From Methanospirillum lacunae (lineage in GTDB: Archaea; Halobacteriota; Methanomicrobia; Methanomicrobiales; Methanospirillaceae), in contig NZ_QGMY01000008.1 in assembly GCF_003173355.1 (NCBI RefSeq), forward strand, positions 1 through 64,000: a stretch of 64,000 nt of DNA, read 5' to 3'. Under the pieces are notes generated by a model that saw only the letters and a program-made list of their open reading frames with translations, searched no databases and was not told the origin of the DNA. Numbering within the stretch: the first letter of the stretch is position 1; each line of letters begins with the position of its first letter. This document shows positions 54,544 through 63,748 of this stretch, piece by piece. The position numbers and the translations under genes were made by a program.

Positions 54544-55629
54544 TTAAGTGGTTTTTGCTTTTTTAACCGGATTTATCATAGAATTAAAATCCTCATCACT
54601 TAAGTCATAGTTGAAGAACTTCTTATAGAATTTTTGTGCTTCACTCTTCAGAGTATCTACAGAGACAAGATCTGGGTAGAATTTATTTGCTTCCCATAGG
54701 AGAAACAGATTATTCTCTGAACCAGGTTTATCCCAATAGAATACTCCTGTTGGTACCTGATATATATGTCCTTCCTTTTTAGCCCTGACTGAATCCCATG
54801 CTGTACTGTTCATTATATCATTGTAACTGTTACCGCCAGTTGCAGACACCAGAATGATATCAGGATCCATCTTCAGTATCTGTTCCATATCAGTTTCAAG
54901 GAAGTATCCGGGCATATTGTCAGTAACACATATTCCTCCAGCCTTCTCTATAAGTCCACGGTTGAATGTGTCTGCACCCATGACGGTGATTGGATCACTC
55001 TTAGTCAGCAATAAAACCTTCTTCTTTTTATCCTGGGAGACGGTTGAAACTTTACTGTCGATCATCTGGATGGTTTCATTCAGAGTCTGGAGAAGTTCAT
55101 CTCCTTTCTTTTCAGTTCCAGTGATCTTTGCAATACTTTTAATGGTCTCAACCATCTCGTCAAATGAATCAAGGTTTACAATAAAGAGATTTACACCAGC
55201 ATCCCGAATTGCCTGTCCATTTTTAATATTAGTCCATCCAAATACAATATCTGCATTTTGCTTTACAAGATCCTCCACGTTAGCCTCCCCATTCTGAACC
55301 TGAAGCGGATCTATCTTCGCATAATCCGGTTGCAATTTTATCTGAAGTGGGGTTTTGAAACAAAGACCCTGAATGAGTTTGTCACCAATTCCTAAAGCAC
55401 ATAGGAGAGAAGGTACGTTACATGCCCCTTGTATTACAACAATTGTATTAACACTTTGAGGAATGGAAGCAGTATTACCATATCCGTCTATGATTTTATC
55501 TGAACCAGATGTTGAAGAATCTGCAGCCCATACTGGCGTTATTGCCAAAAGTATGAGCATAAGTGCTGATAATAACACTATTAACCGACGATGAATAGTT
55601 TGGTTCTTAGTCTGAATGCCAAAGCCCAT
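54544..55629 (-). CDS. ABC substrate-binding protein 4 (divergent type)
   Basis: About 361 residues from ATG 55629; the frame extends to a TTG at 55650. A basic N-terminus leads into the signal peptide (RRLIVLLSALMLILLAITP, end near WAADS). DGYGNTASIPQSVNTIVVIQ replaces the DxxGR opening, GACNVPSLLCALGIG is where the TSPPTTM region is in proteins 1-3, and the end has VFYWDKPGSENNLFLLWEAN. The ligand is therefore likely different. The gene is followed by the reductase operon on the same strand and sits divergently to protein 5. A 24-base palindrome lies just upstream. Confidence 0.9.
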   Translation of the reverse strand: MGFGIQTKNQTIHRRLIVLLSALMLILLAITPVWAADSSTSGSDKIIDGYGNTASIPQSVNTIVVIQGACNVPSLLCALGIGDKLIQGLCFKTPLQIKLQPDYAKIDPLQVQNGEANVEDLVKQNADIVFGWTNIKNGQAIRDAGVNLFIVNLDSFDEMVETIKSIAKITGTEKKGDELLQTLNETIQMIDSKVSTVSQDKKKKVLLLTKSDPITVMGADTFNRGLIEKAGGICVTDNMPGYFLETDMEQILKMDPDIILVSATGGNSYNDIMNSTAWDSVRAKKEGHIYQVPTGVFYWDKPGSENNLFLLWEANKFYPDLVSVDTLKSEAQKFYKKFFNYDLSDEDFNSMINPVKKAKTT

Positions 55630-55648
55630 AATAGGTATAATATGGACC

Positions 55649-55672
55649 AATAAATAACAATTGTTATTTATT
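55649..55672. promoter_or_regulatory. Perfect 24-base palindrome, candidate operator
   Basis: aataaataacaa at 55649-55660 is followed directly by its reverse complement ttgttatttatt at 55661-55672. It lies 20 bases upstream of ATG 55629, between divergent binding-protein genes, where a repressor dimer or tetramer could bind. The AT-rich surroundings raise chance palindromes, but 12 perfect pairs are uncommon. Confidence 0.6.
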
Positions 55673-55830
55673 ATAGTATTTAATTAAGATAATATCTGTT
55701 CTAATATTCTTTGATCTAATTGGATATTATATATTAGTTTTAATTAGTGAAGAGTAGATATACAATTTGGTTACCCATCGTTCGATTTACAATCGTGAAT
55801 AACAGAGTATAAATATCAATTATTTTAACA

Positions 55831-55856
55831 AAATGTAACTGTTAATTGCTACATTT
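55831..55856. promoter_or_regulatory. 7-bp inverted repeat before binding protein 5
   Basis: aaatgta (55831-55837) and tacattt (55850-55856) are perfect inverted halves with a 12-base spacer, about 50-75 bases upstream of the start of binding protein 5. A plausible regulator site. Confidence 0.45.
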
Positions 55857-55903
55857 ATCAAATAGTACCTATCGGATGGATGGTCCCATCTGGTGTGGCT
55901 ATC

Positions 55904-56935
55904 ATGAAAGGAATATCGTTTGTAAAATATTTCGCAATATTATCCATTATTGGATTGATATGTATTGCCCCGGTTTTTGCTGAATCAGCCGGAACTCATA
56001 CAGTAACTGATATGAGTGGCACAGAGATTTCCGTCCCTACAGATATTCAGAGTATACTTATTGCCTGTCAAGGGGGAGTCGCCCAGGAAATTGTCATAAT
56101 GGGAGATCCTAAAAAAGTCGTAGGAATGTCAGCGATGAACCTTTTCCCGATGTTTACCAAGATGTTCCCTGAACTTAAGAACCTGCCAGATGCAGGAAGC
56201 TTTGATGATCTAAATATGGAGACCATTTTAAAATTAAAACCTGATGTTGTTATTAATAGTGTAACAGCAAAGAAAGGCAATCCTAAGATTACAGAGAATG
56301 GAATCCCGGTATTTCAGGCATTAACCGGGAAAGCTACTGCTGACACAATCTATAATGAATTCAGGGCTTTTGGAGATCTTCTCAACAACAAGGCAAAATC
56401 TGAAGAATTAATTGCTTACTGGGATGAGAAAAAGAAATTTATTAATGACAGGTTGAAATCACTTCCTGATGATAAGCGAAAGACAGTCTTTTATGCTTCC
56501 AACAAGGATTTAGGAACTGATACAAGTTGGGGTGTTTCATATGTCGCTACATCAGGCGGAATAAATGTAGCCAAGGATCTTGGCGATGCAAAAGTAAATC
56601 CAGAGAAACTTGCAGAATGGAACCCTGATGTGATTATTGTTCAGGGAAGTACTGATGGTAAGTATCCGGATAAGGATATAATAAATAATCCGCAGTTATC
56701 TGGATTATCTGCTATTAAGAATGGGCAGGTGTATAATGTTCCTAATGGAGGGTTCTGGTGGTGCCGTCCATCCCCTGAGAGTCCTCTTGGTTTCCTCTGG
56801 CTTGCAAAAACGCTGTATCCTGACACTTTCGCAGATGTTGATATGAAAAAGGAGATGAAGACATTCTTCAAGACCTTCTACCGGTATGATCTGTCAGATG
56901 ATGAGGCTGATGCCATACTATCAGTAAATAAATAG
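55904..56935 (+). CDS. ABC substrate-binding protein 5
   Basis: About 343 residues from ATG 55904, where a normal signal peptide begins (MKGISFVKYFAILSIIGL, cleavage near VFAES); the frame can extend to ATG 55880. TVTDMSGTEISVPTDIQSIL opens the mature fold. ACQGGVAQEIVIMGDPKKVV differs from proteins 1-3, and the later WWCRPSPESPLGFLWLAKTL replaces the PPGVNR signature. Ends YRYDLSDDEADAILSV. The DUF4213/DUF364 gene follows 144 bases later on the same strand. Confidence 0.92.
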   Translation: MKGISFVKYFAILSIIGLICIAPVFAESAGTHTVTDMSGTEISVPTDIQSILIACQGGVAQEIVIMGDPKKVVGMSAMNLFPMFTKMFPELKNLPDAGSFDDLNMETILKLKPDVVINSVTAKKGNPKITENGIPVFQALTGKATADTIYNEFRAFGDLLNNKAKSEELIAYWDEKKKFINDRLKSLPDDKRKTVFYASNKDLGTDTSWGVSYVATSGGINVAKDLGDAKVNPEKLAEWNPDVIIVQGSTDGKYPDKDIINNPQLSGLSAIKNGQVYNVPNGGFWWCRPSPESPLGFLWLAKTLYPDTFADVDMKKEMKTFFKTFYRYDLSDDEADAILSVNK

Positions 56936-57079
56936 GCGGGTTGTTGAAACGACCACCCAATCATCTGCATCTCCTTTTTCTCTAAAGATTACGGATGGAT
57001 TTTCTCCTGCTAATCATATCATCCTGGTATAAACCTAGATGATCCTGATATATATCCAGAACATGGGAATGAAGTAGTC

Positions 57080-57991
57080 ATGAAAGATAATATAATCCAA
57101 AATGAGGATAATTTCCTCTCAAAAACTGGTCCTGATGAAAAATTATATGAAAAGGGTTCAATTCTGGAAGAAACAAAAAACCGGTTAATTAGTCGATATG
57201 GGGACAGTCTTGCTAATCTGACGCTTGAACGTGTTGTTATCGGGATTTTCTACACCGGGGTAAAACTCTCTAATGGAGCATCAGGAATCTGTTTTACACC
57301 GATAAAAGAGATACCTGAGTCTGTTTGTTGTCCTTCATCAGCAAAGGCAATGCCCCGGGCCGGAAGACTGAAAGGGATGTCTGTTGCTGATACCTTTGAT
57401 TACCTGTCTCAACAAGCACCCATCAAGCGTGCTATTGCAATAGCGACATTAAACGCTTTATCTGAAGATATCTGGAGCAGTAACCCAAAAGAAGGTTCAG
57501 AATTATATTCAATTGTAGAAGGGGATGATATTTTTGCTGATATCAATCTGGAAACGATCAAAAAGGCAGTTGTTGTCGGAGCATTGATCCCGGTTATCAA
57601 ACAATTAAAAGAACACAAAGTGCCATACCGGATTGCCGAACTTGATATAAGAACCCTTAAATCAGAAGAATTGCCTTTTTTCGTGAATCAAAGTGATTTT
57701 CCTCATGAGGTTTCCACTGCTGATCTGGTGATAATATCAGGAACAACTCTCATTAATGATACCCTTGAGAGTATTCTTCAGTTGTGCAACCCGGATGCGT
57801 ATGTTATTATTATCGGCCCGACTGCAACAATGCTTCCAGAGAGTTTTTTTGCCAGAAATATCTCCATGCTTGCTGGTAACCGGGTTGTGGAACCAGATGA
57901 GATCCTGGATGTTCTTGTTGAAGGGGGTTCAGGATATCACTTTTATGGACAATCATCACTGAAGGTTATCATTAAGAAGCAGAAAAATTAA
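57080..57991 (+). CDS. DUF4213/DUF364 protein, second copy
   Basis: 303 residues. After a polar 30-residue lead, the DUF4213 part has VIGIFYTGVKLSNGASGICF and PESVCC, the DUF364 part AVVVGALIPVIKQLKEHKV, LVIISGTTLINDTLESIL, VIIIGPTATMLPESFF and GGSGYHFYGQSSLKV. It is clearly paralogous to the protein at 37026. It is flanked by a binding protein and converges on a FecCD-type ATPase, which matches the usual context of the family. Role: putative metal-chelate handling, unproven. Confidence 0.9.
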   Translation: MKDNIIQNEDNFLSKTGPDEKLYEKGSILEETKNRLISRYGDSLANLTLERVVIGIFYTGVKLSNGASGICFTPIKEIPESVCCPSSAKAMPRAGRLKGMSVADTFDYLSQQAPIKRAIAIATLNALSEDIWSSNPKEGSELYSIVEGDDIFADINLETIKKAVVVGALIPVIKQLKEHKVPYRIAELDIRTLKSEELPFFVNQSDFPHEVSTADLVIISGTTLINDTLESILQLCNPDAYVIIIGPTATMLPESFFARNISMLAGNRVVEPDEILDVLVEGGSGYHFYGQSSLKVIIKKQKN

Positions 57992-58006
57992 GATCCTATT
58001 TTTTTA

Positions 58007-58783
58007 TCATGGGTAAGATGGCACACAAACATTCCTCTTTACCTCTTCAATATAATGAACTCCTATGGTGATCTGATAGGTCTCTTCAAGTGAGTGATCT
58101 GTTACAACTGTTTCTGCATCTCCAACATGAGTTATAACCCCGTTTTGCATGATTCCAACTTTGCATGAGAGCAGGAAGGTATGATCAGGATAATGAGAAG
58201 ACATGATGATTGAGATGGTTCGCTCTTTAGATAATTTATCAAGAATGTGAAGAATTCGTACCTGATTTCCAAAATCAAGGTGATTTGTTGGTTCATCAAG
58301 AACCAGGAGTGAGGGTTCCTGGGCGAGGGCACGGGCAATCATAGCGAGTTGACATTCTCCTCCACTGATTCTGTTGACAGGGGCATCCACAAGATGCTCA
58401 ATTCCAACACCTTTCAAAGCTTCAATTGCAATTTCTGTATCCCTTTTTCCGGGCCTGGAATATGCGGATATATGTGGTGTTCTTCCAAGTAAGACCAGTT
58501 GAAGGACACTAAACGGAAAGACCATATGATGAGCCTGGGGTACATACCCTATCATTTTTGCCAGATCTGAACGATTCCACTGCTTCAGGTTCTTCCCATG
58601 TAACGATATTTCCCCTGATTTTAGAGGTAAGATTCGTGCACAACATTTTAAAAGTGTTGATTTTCCGATACCATTTGGTCCGAGAATGCAGAGAATCTCT
58701 CCTTTTTCAACAGAAAAAGATACATTATGAAATATTTGTCGATCAGTACTGTATCCAAATCCTGCATCTACTACTTCAAACAT
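58007..58783 (-). CDS. FecE/BtuD-type ABC ATPase, second system
   Basis: About 258 residues from ATG 58783, which overlaps the permease stop as TAATG and has GGGTGG upstream; a GTG at 58792 would add three codons. Walker A GPNGIGKST, Q-loop YVPQAHH, signature ISGGECQ, Walker B LLVLDEPTNHLDFGN, H-loop MSSHYPDH. It ends in a plain RNVCVPSYP without the cysteine tail of its paralogue. It powers the FecCD permease encoded just upstream. Confidence 0.94.
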   Translation of the reverse strand: MFEVVDAGFGYSTDRQIFHNVSFSVEKGEILCILGPNGIGKSTLLKCCARILPLKSGEISLHGKNLKQWNRSDLAKMIGYVPQAHHMVFPFSVLQLVLLGRTPHISAYSRPGKRDTEIAIEALKGVGIEHLVDAPVNRISGGECQLAMIARALAQEPSLLVLDEPTNHLDFGNQVRILHILDKLSKERTISIIMSSHYPDHTFLLSCKVGIMQNGVITHVGDAETVVTDHSLEETYQITIGVHYIEEVKRNVCVPSYP

Positions 58784-59820
58784 TATGTCCACCCAACATC
58801 CCGTTTTGCCATAATGTAAGCAAAAAATGGGACACCAACAATTGCTGTGAGAATTCCTAGTGGGATTTCTGCACTTGTAGCGTTTCTGGCAATATTGTCT
58901 ATGAGTATAAGGTACGCGGCTCCCAGAAAAAACGAAGCGGGAATTAACCGGGCATTGTCAGGGCCGATGAGCATCCTACCAAGATGAGGTATAACCAAAC
59001 CTATCCATCCGATTATTCCACAGATGGATACTGAATATGCTGTAATTAATGTTGAGATAAATATGAGGATATATTTCATTCGGGTAGTATCAATTCCCAA
59101 AGAGCCTGCTTCTTCATCACCTAAGGAAAATGCGTTTAATCTCCATCCAATTACCATACAATAGACTACACCCGGGAGAATGAATGGAATGGCGAGGAAA
59201 ATATCTGACATTGATACTGCACTGAGAGATCCCATGAGCCAGTAGGTAATCGCAGGTAATTTTGCGGTTGGATCTGCTACGTATTTGACCAGTGAGATAA
59301 GGGAAGTGAACAGTGATCCCATTATTATCCCTGATAAGACCAGGACAAGGATTGATTCCCCTTTATATATTTTAGCAAGAGTTACTGCAAATCCAACAGA
59401 TGCAAGACCAAAAAAGAATGCTGATCCTTCAATCATCAGTACCGGGAGTGAACACAATATTGCAATAGCTGCTCCAAAGCCTGCACCTGAAGAAACCCCA
59501 AGAATGTCAGGGGATACCATGGGATTTCGAAAAAGACTCTGGTAAACTGCACCGGCAACAGACAAGCCTCCTCCTATAAGGAATGCTCCGATTATCCTTG
59601 GGATTCGGATGTTAAATATCACATTTGCCTGTGCATCTGTCCAGGTCTGTTGAGTGTGAAGGAATGGTGATAATAAAATTTTAAAAATGGTGATTGGATC
59701 CAGAAAATATTGACCAAAAAACATTGAAAACCCTGCGAGAATAAATGGGGATAAAACTATGAGTCCTATCTCCAAAGAAATGGGAAAATGGCTTATTTTT
59801 TTGAAGAGAGGAACTGCCAT
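58783..59820 (-). CDS. FecCD-family ABC permease, second system
   Basis: 345 residues, about ten helices. RIPRIIGAFLIGGGLSVAGA, YQSLFRNPMVSPDILGVSSG, GWIGLVIPHLGRML, and the end EIPLGILTAIVGVPFFAYIM. It is highly similar to the first permease and likely came from duplication of a permease-ATPase pair. Triple TAGTTA/TAACTA elements lie just upstream (59825-59860). Confidence 0.95.
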   Translation of the reverse strand: MAVPLFKKISHFPISLEIGLIVLSPFILAGFSMFFGQYFLDPITIFKILLSPFLHTQQTWTDAQANVIFNIRIPRIIGAFLIGGGLSVAGAVYQSLFRNPMVSPDILGVSSGAGFGAAIAILCSLPVLMIEGSAFFFGLASVGFAVTLAKIYKGESILVLVLSGIIMGSLFTSLISLVKYVADPTAKLPAITYWLMGSLSAVSMSDIFLAIPFILPGVVYCMVIGWRLNAFSLGDEEAGSLGIDTTRMKYILIFISTLITAYSVSICGIIGWIGLVIPHLGRMLIGPDNARLIPASFFLGAAYLILIDNIARNATSAEIPLGILTAIVGVPFFAYIMAKRDVGWT

Positions 59821-59824
59821 TATT

Positions 59825-59860
59825 TAGTTAATTTATTTTAACTAGTATTATAATTAGTTA
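59825..59860 (-). promoter_or_regulatory. Triple alternating inverted repeat before the second permease
   Basis: tagttaa (59825-59831), ttaacta (59838-59844) and tagtta (59855-59860) alternate in direction, making two overlapping inverted pairs with spacers of 6 and 10 bases. They lie 5-40 bases upstream of the permease ATG, so a bound protein would block or reset initiation. tttagttaa also occurs in the upstream region of the first permease. Confidence 0.5.
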
Positions 59861-60015
59861 TTGAAATATACCTATATTTTCTTATTACATGATTTTTTTA
59901 TGTGGAATAAAATAACAATTGTGTATTACTTAATTCAATTAGTAAGATATAAGATGTAAACAATTTAAATAAGTTTGTAATTAGAAAAAATTGCGACCTA
60001 TAAGAGCGATAATGT

Positions 60016-61101
60016 ATGTCGAATAAATGGTTTTATTCTCTTCTGGTTGGACTGCTCCTATGTACAGCAGTAAACGGTTTAGTTTATGCAGATAATACCC
60101 GGACTATCACAGATATGACTGGTCGGACTGTTGTTGTCCCATCAGAAATCAAAAACGTTCTGTGCGACTGGATGCAGACTGTGGTTGTTGTGTATGGGGT
60201 TGCTCCTGATAAGCTTGAGGCCTGGCCTTCAGCCATGGCACAGACAAATGACACGAAAGAGTATTTCCCTGATACATATGAGTCTCTCCCTCTGGTTCCC
60301 GGGTGGAAAGGAGGAAATGGAGACGGCGGTAATTATGAAACATTCATTTCAAAGAAGCCTGATGTTGTCATTGTAAGTTATTACCCAAAGAGTCCAGATG
60401 ACACATCGGCATTCTCTCTCGTATCAGAGCGACAACAAAAACTTGGTTCAATCCCTGTTGTAGCGTTATCAGATACCATGAACATCACCAACTCACCTGC
60501 TCTTATACAGTTTATGGGAGATCTTCTTGGTGAGCAGGATCAAGCCAAGGATCTGATTGGATTCTATAATCGCGTTGTTGATATGGTAACGAAAAAAGTA
60601 GCATCAATCCCTGAAGATAAAAAAGTAAAAGTTTATTATTGTATTGACAAAGATGGCCTGAGCACTTCAGGCAGACTATATTCTGATCTCATTGAGTTAT
60701 GTGGTGGAATAAATGTTGCAACATATGGAAACCTGAGCGAATCTGGTGTTTCAGCGGGTTCTGTCCCCCAAGTATCAGTAGAACAGGTGCTAAACTGGAA
60801 TCCTGATGTGATATTTGCTGAAGACCAGAGTTTTTGTTCAAAGGTGGGAACTGATCCAGCATGGAAGGATGTAAAGGCGGTAAAGGATGGCAGAGTGTAT
60901 CATGTTCCCAAAACGGGATTTTCATGGTTCTGCTGCCCTCCCAGTATCAATAGAATCATCGGGATACCCTGGGCTGCGAAAATGATGTATCCGGACCTCT
61001 TTAAAGACATGGACCTGGAAGGGCTTATTAAAGAATTTCATACGCTCTTCTATCACAAATCAATTTCAGATGATCAGGTTAAGAAAATCCTGAATTCTTA
61101 A
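60016..61101 (+). CDS. ABC substrate-binding protein 6
   Basis: 361 residues. Signal peptide WFYSLLVGLLLCTAVNGL, ending near VYADNTR. ITDMTGRTVVVPSEIKNVLC, VAPDKLEAWPSAMAQ, GGNYETFISKKPDVVIVSY, VEQVLNWNPDVIFAED and CCPPSINRIIGIPWAAKMMYP put it in the PPG-x-N-R-I-I-G subgroup with proteins 1 and 3, though Pro-Gly-Val is Pro-Ser-Ile and two Cys precede it (WFCCPP), possibly a metal-ligand change. Divergent from the second permease, so it may be its main partner. Confidence 0.92.
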   Translation: MSNKWFYSLLVGLLLCTAVNGLVYADNTRTITDMTGRTVVVPSEIKNVLCDWMQTVVVVYGVAPDKLEAWPSAMAQTNDTKEYFPDTYESLPLVPGWKGGNGDGGNYETFISKKPDVVIVSYYPKSPDDTSAFSLVSERQQKLGSIPVVALSDTMNITNSPALIQFMGDLLGEQDQAKDLIGFYNRVVDMVTKKVASIPEDKKVKVYYCIDKDGLSTSGRLYSDLIELCGGINVATYGNLSESGVSAGSVPQVSVEQVLNWNPDVIFAEDQSFCSKVGTDPAWKDVKAVKDGRVYHVPKTGFSWFCCPPSINRIIGIPWAAKMMYPDLFKDMDLEGLIKEFHTLFYHKSISDDQVKKILNS

Positions 61102-61436
61102 TTTTTATTTTAGTTAATCTGAATTTTGTATAAATTTCAGTAAATTCGGTCCGGGTTTAGGTTTTCCCTTCTTATGTTAAAGTGTTTTTCAAAAAACAAT
61201 AAGAAAAGGTGAGGATTCCACTCCGGTATGAGATTAGAAGATCCAATGATTGAAGGAATACTTTTAGGAGTGATATCGTATCCTGCAATAAGTAAGAGGG
61301 CTTATCATTAAAATTTGCGAGTGGAAAACCTCCCCTATGATTATTTATCATACTATTTTAAAACATATTGCCTTTATTTTTTTAATTATTAAATAAAAAC
61401 ATATATCTTTAAAGGGATCAAATTTATTTTATTCTT
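61102..61436 (+). other. Intergenic region between binding proteins 6 and 7
   Basis: 335 bases. A T-rich tract directly after the stop (61101-61120) is a likely archaeal terminator and contains ttttagttaatct, close to the element before the permeases. A 27-codon frame with AAGGTGAGG ahead of ATG 61228 (61228-61311) could encode a tiny peptide but cannot be supported further. TATA-like taaataaaaacatata lies at 61389-61404, about 35-50 bases before gene 7. Confidence 0.4.
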
Positions 61437-62477
61437 ATGCAGAAGAAATTCCTGTTGGTTTTTTTGATTCTTGCAATATGCACAGTATTATGTACTATAG
61501 CATATGCGGAATCAGGTGCCAAAGAAAAGACAGTCACAGATATGGAGGGTAGAACTGTCTCTATTCCTGTTCCCCTTCAGCATGTGATCACTGTGGGCTC
61601 TGTTCCAGTACAAAATAGTTTCCTGTTTGCCCTTGGAGAGGGTAATACAATTAGTAATGATCTCCCTGAATCTTTTAAAAAGCAGGGTCGATGGAAATAT
61701 CAGTATGTTTTCGCTCCGAACCTTCAGGGCGAACCATCGATTCAAACGACTAATAATCAGCCAAATGTAGAGGAGATTGTCAAATTAAATCCCGATGTTG
61801 TATTTACCATGGACAAGCCGACAGTAGATCTTCTGGAAAAAAGTAATATTCCTGTTGTCTATCTCTCCTGGGTAAATGATGATGATGTTAAAAAATTGAT
61901 GACATTACTTGGTGAGGCATATAACAAGCAGGATGAGGCAAGTAAGTACCTGAAATACTTTGATGATACAGTAAACAAAGTATCATCTGTGGCCGCTACT
62001 ATTCCAGATAGTGATCGCAAAAAAGTACTCTACCTGGCATATAGTTCAATGTCAGTCCCGCATAAGATCGGTGACTGGTGGATAGAGAAAGGTGGAGGAA
62101 TTAGTGTTAGTAATGCGACACGGGAAACAGAATCTCTAAAGATTGATGCTGAACAGATTAACACGTGGAATCCTGATATCATCATCGTTTCAACACCAGA
62201 CGAAATTGATGCGATACAAAAAGATCCAAAACTTGCTGATGTTACTGCCATAAAAAACAAGGCTGTATATATTGCACCAATGGGTGCTCATACCTGGGCT
62301 AACCGTGGTATTGAGACTCCGCTAACAGTAATGTGGGCAGCCAAAACAATGTATCCTGATAAATTCAAGGATTTTGATCTCGAAAAAGTGACTCATGATT
62401 TCTATAAAGAATTCTTTGGTGTTGATTGCACTCCTGACCAAATAAAAGATATTTTGAGTGGAAAAGCTAAAATTTAA
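61437..62477 (+). CDS. ABC substrate-binding protein 7
   Basis: 346 residues. Signal peptide ending near IAYAESG. TVTDMEGRTVSIPVPLQHVI opens the fold; GSVPVQNSFLFALGEGNTIS, QPNVEEIVKLNPDVVFTMD, AEQINTWNPDIIIVSTP and GAHTWANRGIETPLTVMWAA follow. The long insertion ESFKKQGRWKYQYVFAPNLQ near 75-95 and ligand region resemble BtuF/HemT relatives more than proteins 1-3. Ligand presumed a different complex. Confidence 0.92.
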   Translation: MQKKFLLVFLILAICTVLCTIAYAESGAKEKTVTDMEGRTVSIPVPLQHVITVGSVPVQNSFLFALGEGNTISNDLPESFKKQGRWKYQYVFAPNLQGEPSIQTTNNQPNVEEIVKLNPDVVFTMDKPTVDLLEKSNIPVVYLSWVNDDDVKKLMTLLGEAYNKQDEASKYLKYFDDTVNKVSSVAATIPDSDRKKVLYLAYSSMSVPHKIGDWWIEKGGGISVSNATRETESLKIDAEQINTWNPDIIIVSTPDEIDAIQKDPKLADVTAIKNKAVYIAPMGAHTWANRGIETPLTVMWAAKTMYPDKFKDFDLEKVTHDFYKEFFGVDCTPDQIKDILSGKAKI

Positions 62478-62623
62478 TTTCTCTTTTTTTATTAGTTGAT
62501 ATAGGCCTTAAAATGAAGGCTTATTGGTTGGCTACCTCATTTTATCCGGGCCAAATAAAAATGTATATCTTATTATATGAATAATGTTTATTTGTAAATT
62601 AATTTTTATGTTGTGATTGATGT

Positions 62624-63688
62624 ATGAAATTTAACAATTCTATCCATCTTTTAAGTTCACTAACTTTAGCATTTCTTGTACTGGCAGTTGTTGTTATTTC
62701 ATCTGCAAGTGCCAGTACGGTTGAAGTGCCGAAAGATGTAAACAAAATTGGTTGTTTATTCGGACCTTCATACGAAAAAGTCGTTATTTTAGGTGCAGAA
62801 GATAAAATAACAATGGCTTCTGATTCGCACCAGACTCTTTGGCCCTGGTCAAATATTGTTTATAAAGACCTTAATAAGATACCTGTTATAATTAAAAATG
62901 CACAAACTCCAAATATTGAAGATCTCGTCAAAAACAAACCTGATGTAATCTTTTTCTGGAATACTCCTGAAACAGTGCAAAAAATAGAAGATGCCGGAAT
63001 TCCTGTTGTCCCAGCTCCGGATACGAAGAAATTTGAAGACGTTAAAACATCTTTAGATTCATATGCACAGGTACTAGGTCCTGATGCAAAGGCGATCTCG
63101 AAAGATTATGCTGATTACTTTGATAAAAAATTAGCATACGTGAAATCAAACATTGGAGATATCCCCTCAGACCAGCGACCATCGGTATATTTTGCAATTC
63201 GAAAACCTCTTCAGACTGCTGGTGCCAACTCAGATATATCTGAAATGATCTCTCTTGCCGGAGGAAAAAGTGTCACTGATGGTTTAGATGCGGGATTTGG
63301 GACCGATATTACGGTAGAGCAGTTGCTGAAATGGAATCCTGATTATATAATCATTGACCATTGTGGTGCCTCTAATCTTGGATCGAAACCTGCAGATCAA
63401 ACGTTACAAGAGATGGTAAATGATACACGCTTTTCGGATCTTTCTGCAATGAAGAATCAGCATGTATATATTAGTCCAACTGGAGTATTTTTCTGGGATG
63501 CAGGCCAACAACAGATTCTTCAATTGATGTGGCTGGCAAAACTCCTTCATCCTGATAAGTTCCAGGATCTCAATATGAATAATGAAGTGAAAGAATTTTA
63601 TAGTAAATTCTACCATTATGAATTAACTGACGATCAGGCTGATAGGATTCTCAAATTACTTCCCCCTGTTAAATCTGGTGGAACATAA
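62624..63688 (+). CDS. ABC substrate-binding protein 8, lacking the DxxGR opening
   Basis: 354 residues. Signal peptide LLSSLTLAFLVLAVVVISSA, end near SASAS. The mature chain begins TVEVPKDVNKIGCLFGPSYE, so the TxTDxxGRxV strand of the other seven is missing, a clean N-terminal shortening. NIEDLVKNKPDVIFFWNTPE, VEQLLKWNPDYIIIDHCGAS and FFWDAGQQQILQLMWLAKL mark the family. It is 146 bases downstream of protein 7 and 60 bases upstream of a methyltransferase gene. Confidence 0.92.
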   Translation: MKFNNSIHLLSSLTLAFLVLAVVVISSASASTVEVPKDVNKIGCLFGPSYEKVVILGAEDKITMASDSHQTLWPWSNIVYKDLNKIPVIIKNAQTPNIEDLVKNKPDVIFFWNTPETVQKIEDAGIPVVPAPDTKKFEDVKTSLDSYAQVLGPDAKAISKDYADYFDKKLAYVKSNIGDIPSDQRPSVYFAIRKPLQTAGANSDISEMISLAGGKSVTDGLDAGFGTDITVEQLLKWNPDYIIIDHCGASNLGSKPADQTLQEMVNDTRFSDLSAMKNQHVYISPTGVFFWDAGQQQILQLMWLAKLLHPDKFQDLNMNNEVKEFYSKFYHYELTDDQADRILKLLPPVKSGGT

Positions 63689-63748
63689 CCTCTTGAAAAT
63701 CCTTATTTTTGGAATTTTTTTACGAATTTATATATTTTGTTGATACGT

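Noticed and set aside
61228-61311. 27-codon frame with a good ribosome binding site between binding proteins 6 and 7
   Set aside because: Too short to support; no similarity or conserved feature visible. Noted in the intergenic entry only.
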